Below, one piece after another: positions 1-5,522 of a stretch of DNA of 7,966 nucleotides (positions are counted from its first letter, which is position 1; every line of letters begins with the position of its first letter). The stretch lies in assembly GCA_003219355.1 (NCBI GenBank), contig QHOQ01000140.1, forward strand, positions 1 to 7,966. Direction: 5' to 3'. Source of the stretch: Verrucomicrobiota bacterium. GTDB taxonomy: Bacteria; Verrucomicrobiota; Verrucomicrobiia; Chthoniobacterales; UBA10450. A model generated the notes under the pieces. It made no database searches, had not been told where the DNA came from, and saw only the letters and a list, made by a program, of their open reading frames with translations. The position numbers were made by a program, and so were the translations under genes.

Positions 1-45
1 GTCTGCTAATTCAGCGAAGGCTAAACAGACTTTGTATCGCGGCAT
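1..45 (-). CDS. 5' end of an unidentified protein gene (partial)
   Basis: Only the first 15 codons are in the window: an ATG at 45-43 (minus strand) followed by MPRYKVCLAFAELAD, open to the window edge. The start is supported by a good Shine-Dalgarno, AAAGGA at 55-50, four bases before the ATG, which is better than at most genes here. The fragment is too short to assign a family. Its leader can fold into a hairpin (see 46-98) whose outer stem would cover part of the SD. I am fairly sure this is a real start because of the SD and spacing, but have no idea of its function. Confidence 0.5.
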   Translation of the reverse strand, partial: MPRYKVCLAFAELAD

Positions 46-98
46 CTTTTCCTTTTGTTCGTTGCTTTGGTTGCTCATCGGCAACCAAAGTGGAAAAG
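46..98 (-). promoter_or_regulatory. leader hairpin upstream of the partial minus-strand gene
   Basis: A perfect 10-bp inverted repeat, CTTTGGTTGC at 65-74 and GCAACCAAAG at 81-90, encloses a 6-base loop. A second, outer pair of arms can form between 46-52 (CTTTTCC) and 92-98 (GGAAAAG). On the minus-strand transcript the outer stem would pair the GGA of the SD and the bases up to the start codon. The outer stem is separated from the inner one by an asymmetric bulge of 1 versus 12 bases, so its stability is uncertain. No U-tract follows on either strand, so it does not look like an intrinsic terminator. The inverted repeat is seen directly; the translational-control role is inference. Confidence 0.4.
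50..55 (-). promoter_or_regulatory. Shine-Dalgarno of the partial minus-strand gene
   Basis: Reads AAAGGA on the minus strand, four bases upstream of the ATG at 45-43. It is the clearest ribosome binding site in the window and decides the start of the partial gene at 1-45. Its GGA lies in the 3' arm of the possible outer leader stem (46-52 with 92-98). Confidence 0.5.
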
Positions 99-348
99 CC
101 TTCTCGTCGCGCCGTAATCGTCGGTGATTAATCCTCAATCGACCCTGTCCCGCCCGATGTCAAAGCATCAAATATTTAATCCTCAAATGTTTACGTTTGG
201 TTTAAGACAAGCTCGACCGGTTTCAGAGATCTGATTCTTCGAGCTTGGCCCACGATTCGTTTCTCTCCGAGCACGAGTACTTTCAGCGAAGCGCTCGATC
301 AGACGTTTATCAGGTTGAGCGGGGGAAGAGAGCTGCGATTCTCTTCGG
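99..348. other. intergenic region between divergent genes
   Basis: Together with the leader hairpin this makes a gap of about 300 bases between the minus-strand partial gene and the plus-strand glycosyltransferase gene, so it should carry promoters for both. I see no convincing complete promoter. A minus-strand TTGACA (complement of 158-163) is a perfect -35-like hexamer but has no good -10 at 17 bases. An 11-base direct repeat, TTAATCCTCAA, occurs at 128-138 and 176-186. A 25-codon plus-strand reading frame starting at 157 has no SD and no recognisable content. Confidence 0.4.
128..186. repeat. 11-bp direct repeat TTAATCCTCAA, two copies
   Basis: The identical 11-mer TTAATCCTCAA sits at 128-138 and at 176-186, start-to-start distance 48 bases, in the gap between divergently transcribed genes. 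Two copies could be a regulator binding site; chance in an A/T-richer patch is also possible. Nothing in the sequence identifies a regulator. Confidence 0.3.
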
Positions 349-1491
349 GTGACAGTTTTTCTTGGGTGCGGATTTGCCGCGAAGTACCGCGAAGGCGGTG
401 GAAATTTCTCAGTGCCGCTACAATGGATGCTCGGATTGCGCCGATTGAAACTGGACGCGATCTGGCTGGAGGTCCTGCCGGCGACAAACGATCCGCGCGG
501 CGACCAAGGGAGGATCGATAATTTCCAACGAAGATTACGTGAGCACGGACTCGGTGGTCGGTATTGTTTGCTTTATCAAAAGCCCGCATCGGACGCGCAT
601 GATCTTGCCGGGATGCGCTGCATCGGAATGTCGAAGCGCGCTCTACTCGATCGATTAGCGGGATCAAACGCGCTGCTCAATCTGAGTTATTCCATTCATC
701 CGCCATTTCTTCTGCAATTCGAGCGCCGCATTTTCTGCGACCTCGATCCGAGCGAAATTTTTTATTGGATGACGAAGCTGGAGATGGGCCAGTCCTACCA
801 CGATGAATTCTGGACAATCGGTCTTAACGTTCATGGACGCGATTGCCAACTGCCAAAGTCGCCCCTTTCGTGGAAGACATTTTATCCGCTGGCAGATACG
901 CAGCTTCTTCGGCGCCGGCCGCGTCCGACAGCGCCAAAGTTCACGACGATTGGTCAATGGTATTGGACTGGTGCCGTAGAAGTTAGCGGCACATTTCCCG
1001 ATCTTTCCAAGAAATTTGCCTTCGAACCTTACCTTGATCTGCCGAAGCGAATTCCAGAAGCGTGCTTTGAGCTGGCAATGAACATCAATGCGGACGATCC
1101 GGAGAGAGCGCGGCTTAGCAAGCGCGGCTGGCACCTTGTCGATCCACACCACGTTGTGCGCACTCCTGGCTCTTATCGCCGGTACATCGCCGGTGCGCTC
1201 GGCGAGTTCACCGCGATTAAAGGTGTGGATGTGGCATGGCGGACTGGATGGCTGAGCGATCGGGCGGCGTCGTTTCTTGCACTGGGGCGGCCGGTGATCA
1301 CGGAGGATACTGGCGCTGCCAGATATCTGCCTAAGGAGAGTGGGTTTGAATTTGTTAATGGAGTAGACGAGGCCGTCGAAGCAACGAAGGAGGTGCTTGG
1401 CAACTGGCCGCATTGGTCAAACCACGCTCGCGACTGCGCCGTAGAAGTTTTCGATTCCGCGAAAAATTTGCGAGAAATTGTCGATCTGTAA
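349..1491 (+). CDS. GT-B-like glycosyltransferase family protein
   Basis: A 380-residue protein without signal peptide or membrane segment. The N-terminus (VFLGCGFA, then GGGNFSVPLQW at about 17-26) has the glycine-rich loop after strand 1 expected of a GT-B Rossmann domain. The C-terminal half carries GEFT (285-288), GWLSDR (300-305) and GRPVITEDTG (313-322), resembling the donor-binding region of GT4-type enzymes and of a family of glycosyltransferase-like proteins from Verrucomicrobia and Acidobacteria. The same motifs occur in the partial gene at 7327-7966, so the two are paralogues. The start is GTG 349: a stop lies at 316-318 and it is the only start codon ahead of the VFLGCG strand. 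No proper SD is present; the purine run at 321-331 is too far upstream. A role in glycan or glycolipid synthesis is inference; donor and acceptor are unknown. Confidence 0.75.
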   Translation: MTVFLGCGFAAKYREGGGNFSVPLQWMLGLRRLKLDAIWLEVLPATNDPRGDQGRIDNFQRRLREHGLGGRYCLLYQKPASDAHDLAGMRCIGMSKRALLDRLAGSNALLNLSYSIHPPFLLQFERRIFCDLDPSEIFYWMTKLEMGQSYHDEFWTIGLNVHGRDCQLPKSPLSWKTFYPLADTQLLRRRPRPTAPKFTTIGQWYWTGAVEVSGTFPDLSKKFAFEPYLDLPKRIPEACFELAMNINADDPERARLSKRGWHLVDPHHVVRTPGSYRRYIAGALGEFTAIKGVDVAWRTGWLSDRAASFLALGRPVITEDTGAARYLPKESGFEFVNGVDEAVEATKEVLGNWPHWSNHARDCAVEVFDSAKNLREIVDL

Positions 1492-1609
1492 GGTGGTGCA
1501 AGCTTTGCGACTCGCGAACTACGACGAAGCATAATGGAAACTTGGGCCGCAAAAACATGTTTGATTCGCCATTGCAAAACGGTTTTGGGATGTTACTCGT
1601 TCCCCAGTT

Positions 1610-1894
1610 ATGGCTGATCTGATGAAAGCTGACGAGCTGAAAGCCCGTCTAAAAAAGATCCCGGAATGGGAGCTGGAAAAGAAACACATCGAACGCACTT
1701 TTGAATTCGATGATTTTGCCGATGCGATCGATTTTGTGAACGCGGTCGCCGAAGTGGCGGAAGACGAGGAGCATCACCCCGACATCGACATTCGCTATAA
1801 CAAAGTGCGCTTGGTCCTTTCTACCCACAGCAAGGGTGGCCTGACCGAGCTCGACTTCGCGCTCGCGGAACGGATCGACACGCTCTCGGAATAA
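1610..1894 (+). CDS. phhB: pterin-4a-carbinolamine dehydratase (PCD/DCoH family)
   Basis: A 94-residue cytoplasmic protein, the usual size for this single-domain family. The signature is complete: EEHHPDIDIRYNKV, then LSTHSKGGLTELD, giving the HHP histidine pair and the later TH histidine that form the active site, plus the family's GLT-x-x-D. The N-terminus (ADLMKADELKARL, then WELE) is also typical. The family dehydrates 4a-hydroxytetrahydrobiopterin formed by aromatic amino acid hydroxylases; no hydroxylase or pterin gene is in this window, and stand-alone PCD genes are common, sometimes with a role in molybdopterin or folate metabolism. The start could be ATG 1610 or ATG 1622; neither has a clear SD. 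It follows the glycosyltransferase gene by 118 bases on the same strand; I see no evidence of a functional link. Confidence 0.93.
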   Translation: MADLMKADELKARLKKIPEWELEKKHIERTFEFDDFADAIDFVNAVAEVAEDEEHHPDIDIRYNKVRLVLSTHSKGGLTELDFALAERIDTLSE

Positions 1895-1952
1895 AACGCG
1901 GTACATGTAGCGGGGGTCGCCTGCTCATAGGCCGAGGACAGCAACGTCAGCT

Positions 1953-1990
1953 GTAGGATCCGAGGCATTTAGCCGATATCGCGATCCTAC
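1953..1990. repeat. inverted repeat at the 3' ends of convergent genes
   Basis: GTAGGATC at 1953-1960 and GATCCTAC at 1983-1990 are perfect 8-bp inverted arms around a 22-base spacer that itself contains the palindrome CGATATCG (1974-1981). The right arm includes the TAG stop codon of the DUF5069 gene (1989-1987). The element lies between the convergent PCD and DUF5069 genes, where a bidirectional transcription-ending structure would be useful, but there is no T-run. It could equally be one copy of a dispersed small palindromic repeat. Confidence 0.4.
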
Positions 1991-2424
1991 CGATGGTTGG
2001 CGTTGAGCGAGCGCCCTTCATCGGCATCGATAAATGTGAACATTGTTTCGATTTCTGATCTGGCAGCCATGCCGGCTTCCTTTTTGCGCCGTTTAAGCGT
2101 TTCCGAGACTTCGTCGTTCCAGCCCCGCTTACGCATGAATTCATTCCAAATATGAATCTCTTCTTCGGACGGTTGCCGTCCGGTGCTGAAACACCACTGC
2201 AAGATTTCGTTGTCCGTACCGCTCTGCTTCACCCGTTCGACCAGCTGATCGTAATTCACCCGCAGCAATTGGGTGCAGTTCCCATCGAAACCTTTGCCGA
2301 GGTTCGCCTGATAATCCGGAGGCAATTCACCTTTGGCGTGACTCCGAATTTTATCCAGCATCCGACCGAAATAAACCAGGTTGCCCACTTTAGCCGAGGG
2401 ACTGCGGAGGCCAAAATTTCTCAT
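1987..2424 (-). CDS. DUF5069 domain-containing protein
   Basis: A 145-residue soluble protein of unknown function, matching what I know of DUF5069, a family frequent in Verrucomicrobia and Planctomycetes. The characteristic start LRSPSAKVGNLVYFGRMLDKIR (a leucine-arginine-serine-proline box followed by GRMLDKIR) is at about residues 6-27; then LPPDYQANLGKGFDG, a middle FSTGRQPSEEEIHIWNEF and a lysine/arginine-rich stretch near 104-115. It fills the length of a single-domain family member, so it looks intact. ATG 2424 is the only ATG before the in-frame stop 36 bases upstream; no SD is evident (a purine-rich AAGAAAG is about 20 bases away). It is divergent from the PafA-family gene with 119 bases between starts and convergent with the PCD gene. 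Confidence 0.88.
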   Translation of the reverse strand: MRNFGLRSPSAKVGNLVYFGRMLDKIRSHAKGELPPDYQANLGKGFDGNCTQLLRVNYDQLVERVKQSGTDNEILQWCFSTGRQPSEEEIHIWNEFMRKRGWNDEVSETLKRRKKEAGMAARSEIETMFTFIDADEGRSLNANHR

Positions 2425-2543
2425 GAAAGCGCCATTTTGCGATCTTTCTTGGTTTTTTCAAGCCTAAGTCGATTTCGATTTGCCGCCCACGCGTACAATA
2501 ACAACTTGTCCGAACCTCTGCACTGATGGATGCTCGTTAGGCG
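2425..2543. promoter_or_regulatory. divergent intergenic region of DUF5069 and pafA-like genes
   Basis: These 119 bases must serve both divergent genes. TACAAT at 2494-2499 on the plus strand is a good -10-like hexamer 45 bases before the PafA-family start, but I find no matching -35 at 16-18 bases upstream. A weak AGG at 2538-2541 precedes ATG 2544. No repeat or riboswitch-like structure is apparent. Confidence 0.25.
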
Positions 2544-3971
2544 ATGGATCGGATTGTTGGAATAGAAACCGAATACGGCTGCCTTCTGAGTGAAGAAGAG
2601 GCCCATGTCAGTTCCGAGCTCTGGCCCGCCAAGGTAAAGAACTATCTTTTTCGAAAAGCCGAGGCCGGCACGATTGATCTACACTACAGGGATTATGAAG
2701 AGCCGCCGGGTAACGGAGGTTTCCTTCTCAATGGAGGGCGTCTTTATCTCGATATGGGACACATTGAATACGCATCGCCGGAGTGTCTCCATTTGTACGA
2801 TCTTGTCAGCTACGAGTTAGCCGGCGACGACCTGCTCCAATCATCCCTCGCCGCTTTGGGTGCAGAGGGTCGTGTGTCGTTTATCAAGAATAATGTCGAT
2901 CATCATACCGGAGCCACATTTGGTTGCCACGAGAATTATTTGATGAAACGAGAAGCGCAATTTACACCGCCGATTCTGGGAACGCTGCTCGCTTTTCTGG
3001 CAACCAGGCAGATTTTCACTGGCGCTGGTCGAGTTGGCCAGTCTAATCCATTGGCATTCGATTTTGAGCCGCCTCAACCAGAGGTACAGGTCAATTTCCA
3101 GCTCAGTCAGCGTGCCGATCACATCGTCAACGACATCTATCAATGGGTGCAATTCAATCGCGCTATCATCAATGCGCGGGATGAGCCGCTGGCCGATTAT
3201 CGAAAATATCGGCGCCTTCATCTCCTGATCGGCGATTCCAACATGAGTCCGTTTGCCACCGCTCTGAAGATCGGCACAACGGCTTGCGTTTTATCGCTGC
3301 TCGAGGAGGGCCATTTACCGCCAAACCTTGTCTTGGCTGATGCCGTGCAAAGCACGCGCGACATCTCGCGCGATCCTACTCAACGGTGGATTGTCGATCT
3401 TGAAAATGGCAGAAGCATCGGCGCGCTCGACGTGCAATGGGAATTTTATCGGCAAGCACAAAAATATCTCCGAAACCGCAGCGCGGAAACTGATTGGCTG
3501 CTGGAGAGCTGGAGTTTTGTCCTAGAAGCGCTCGAGAAAAATCATCAATCACTGATTGGCGGCGTCGATTGGATCACCAAGAAGTGGTTGCTGGAAACAT
3601 TTATGGAATCCGAAAAATTGAAGTGGGATGATTCCTCCCTGCAAAGCATCGATCTCGAATATCACAACATCAATCCAGGCCGGGGATTATTCTTCGGTGT
3701 CACCGCGGGCAAGCGGATCGCGGAGTGGAACAACCGCGTCCGGCGCTTGGGCGCGACACGCAATCCGCCGCTTAATACGCGCGCATTAGGTCGCGCTCAC
3801 GCAGTTGCCTTTTTCCAGAAATGCGATTTTCCATACGTCATCAATTGGGATTCGATCGCCTGTGACAGCCGCGATTTTCTTGTCATGGGCGATCCATTCG
3901 AAACTTACAATGAAGAAGTAGACCGGTTTCTGGCCAAGCCGCGCTCACCTGGCACTCCAATAGAAGAATAA
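2544..3971 (+). CDS. pafA: PafA/Dop family Pup (UBact) carboxylate-amine ligase
   Basis: A 475-residue cytoplasmic enzyme of the glutamine-synthetase-like PafA/Dop family. PafA uses ATP to join the C-terminal Glu of Pup to substrate lysines; Dop deamidates Pup or removes it. Visible motifs: GIETEYG (6-12, Mg-ATP glutamates), NGGRLYLD (63-70, with D70 aligning to the catalytic Asp), HIEYASPE (73-80), FIKNN (113-117), FGCHENYL (126-133), FQLSQRADH (185-193), INARDEP (209-215), KYRRLHLLIGDSNM (221-234), YHNINPGRGLF (373-383), and a C-terminal DPFETYNEEVDRFLA (450-464). FGCHENYL, GDSNM, GRGLF and the DPF end are PafA-like; TGAGRVG (159-165), FQLSQR and NWDS (434-437) recall Dop. It lacks the full Dop-loop: about 57 residues separate the first motif from NGGR, against roughly 43 in actinobacterial PafA and 82 in Dop. 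No Pup/UBact or proteasome gene is in the window. PafA-type ligase is the better call; deamidase/depupylase is possible. Confidence 0.88.
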   Translation: MDRIVGIETEYGCLLSEEEAHVSSELWPAKVKNYLFRKAEAGTIDLHYRDYEEPPGNGGFLLNGGRLYLDMGHIEYASPECLHLYDLVSYELAGDDLLQSSLAALGAEGRVSFIKNNVDHHTGATFGCHENYLMKREAQFTPPILGTLLAFLATRQIFTGAGRVGQSNPLAFDFEPPQPEVQVNFQLSQRADHIVNDIYQWVQFNRAIINARDEPLADYRKYRRLHLLIGDSNMSPFATALKIGTTACVLSLLEEGHLPPNLVLADAVQSTRDISRDPTQRWIVDLENGRSIGALDVQWEFYRQAQKYLRNRSAETDWLLESWSFVLEALEKNHQSLIGGVDWITKKWLLETFMESEKLKWDDSSLQSIDLEYHNINPGRGLFFGVTAGKRIAEWNNRVRRLGATRNPPLNTRALGRAHAVAFFQKCDFPYVINWDSIACDSRDFLVMGDPFETYNEEVDRFLAKPRSPGTPIEE

Positions 3972-4030
3972 CAGAGTTATTTGCGGCGTCTGTTCGGGCC
4001 CGACTCATCGCCCTGCGCCTGTTGTTCCGC
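3972..4030. other. convergent intergenic region
   Basis: 59 bases between the stops of the PafA-family gene and the second Deg gene. It contains the perfect palindrome TCGGGCCCGA at 3994-4003 but no hairpin with a T-run, so no intrinsic terminator is supported. In the frame of the Deg gene, 17 sense codons follow its TGA stop before the next stop (TAA at 3979-3977). Confidence 0.3.
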
Positions 4031-5520
4031 TCAGTCGAGACGGTGAAGCGAAGAGATCCCGTAGTTTTCCTGGAGAACCGGAGCTTCCGTCGATACCTGT
4101 GCTGCGTCGAGTTCGATCTGTTTGGGATCTTCCTCGGTCTCGATCTTGATGAAGCCATCGATTGGCTGTTTCACCGCTTCGGCCAGATCGCCTAACGACT
4201 TGATTTCTTTGCCGTTCACTTTTGTCACGGTCAGATAAGAGAGCTCATCGTAACCGATCGTGCTATTCGCCGGGAGCACCTGGCTGAGAATGACGACGCG
4301 GCGATTTCCTTCCGGAAAAAGCTCCGACTGAAAGCGGTCGAGGTAAACGAATCGCTGGGGCGCTTCTCTTTGCCAGTTCGGGCCCCATTCTTTCAGGTAT
4401 TGACGAGAAAGCTCCTGAAAAATAAGGCCGCCGAGTACGTAATACGAGGGCGGCTGATCGAGATTGTACGGTGGACTGACGTAATCTTTCGCATCCCGGT
4501 GTTCGAGCGTGATCTTTAGTTCCATTGGTTTTCCGCCGCGCTGAATGAGGAACGGCACAATGTCCCCGGAATAAGCGTGAGCGGTGAGTAAATTTGTGAA
4601 CTCGATTTTGCCGTAGAGCGGATCCACATAGTTACCATTTTGATCGATCTCATTGTTCGCGACTGCTTTCACAATGTCACCCACTTGCAGTCCGGCTTTC
4701 ATCGCCGGCGTGTGCGGTTCGACGTTTGTAACGTAAACGCCGCCGCTTTTCCCTGTTTCTCCTGAGAACTCGCGCAGTTCCGGATCACGCGTTGGAAAAA
4801 ATGAAAACCCGACAGATGGAAAGCCGCGATAATTTTTCCCCTCAGCTTCCTTCAAAAAATGCGTTATAATGGGCGCTGGGATGGCATCGAGCAGTTGCGA
4901 GCGCGAATCGTAGCGAAGCAGCAATCCGGCGAGCTTGTTGTTCTTCACCAGCGGTACCGTGTAGCTGTTCTCCCGGTACTGCATCGGGATACTGATGCGG
5001 TAGGTGAGAAACTGCCCAATATCGATGGGATATTGCGTCATCTGCACAGTCGTGACCAAGCCTTCTGTTGCGAGCAAAGCACCAGTAGGCTCAAGTTGCC
5101 ACGCTGCAAGACGATCGCCGACCGCTGTGTCGAGTGCGATTTCGAGCGGAATGATTCCATCGAGGAATGCTTTCTCCGTCGGCTCGAGCAGCGCCAGGTT
5201 TGCCTCATAATCAATCACCTCGACTCTGGCCGCAGTTTTTTCTCCAGACTCGGCGCGCTCGAGCTCCACGTAATTTTGATTCGCAACCAGGTCCGCTGTC
5301 ACCAGGACATGGCCTTTCGACAAAACAGCGCCGAGTGCACGTTTCGAAAATGGCGCTTTCTTTTGCCATAATCATAGGACTGGCCGGTCACGTTCACGCG
5401 GACGAGCGCGAGCTGCTTTTGCGTGCTCATCGCCGCTGGAACAGCCGGTTCCTTTTTCCCTGGCGCGCCGGTCATTCCGACGAGGAGTATTCCCAAAACG
5501 ATGAATAAATGCCTTTGCAT
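4031..5520 (-). pseudogene. degenerate Deg/HtrA-like PDZ protein, frameshifted
   Basis: The second gene of a Deg pair, read in two frames. From ATG 5520 comes a signal peptide (MQRHLFIVLGILLVGMTG) and then ALVRVNVTGQSYDY; this frame continues off-homology to 5299. The other frame opens at 5371 and runs WQKKAPFSKRALGAVL onward to the stop at 4031. Alignment to the neighbour at 5523-7136 (LVRITATSVEPDYKAPW) places the break at about 5366-5371 with one base, or 3n+1 bases, missing. In a gap-free stretch the neighbour's catalytic His111 becomes Asp (TADLV) and Asp142 becomes Asn (EANLAL); around the Ser, GNSGGP is replaced by ENSYTVP, losing the oxyanion glycines. A PDZ domain follows (GVYVTNVEPHTPAMKAGLQVGD onward, 4729-4480 region), then the family's C-terminal segment (VVILSQVLPANS, VTKVNGKEIKSLGDL). 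It is therefore predicted proteolytically dead, perhaps a binding or regulatory partner. Whether the frameshift is real, a sequencing error or a recoding site is open; the long clean second frame favours recent change or error. Confidence 0.75.
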
Positions 5521-5522
5521 CG

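Noticed and set aside
157..234. 25-codon plus-strand reading frame beginning MSKHQIFNPQ as a possible small protein or Pup-like modifier
   Set aside because: No SD, no acidic/glutamine-rich composition, and it ends in SEI rather than the Gly-Gly-Glu/Gln type end expected of Pup or related modifiers.
664..1413. 249-codon minus-strand open frame opposite the left glycosyltransferase gene
   Set aside because: It is antisense to a gene with clear family motifs, and its translation is arginine/cysteine-rich without recognisable domains, as expected of a shadow frame.
3994..4003. TCGGGCCCGA palindrome as a terminator between the convergent genes
   Set aside because: It has no loop-forming spacer and no T-run on either strand.
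3977..4033. Stop-codon readthrough of the second Deg gene, adding 17 residues ending in RRRK
   Set aside because: Homology to plant-type Deg proteins ends near the TGA, so the stop looks natural; a 17-codon open stretch is expected by chance.
5360..5366. Programmed -1 frameshifting at AAAAGAAAG in the second Deg gene
   Set aside because: It is not a canonical slippery heptamer in the incoming frame, and homology already switches to the second frame (Trp codon at 5368-5366) before this run.
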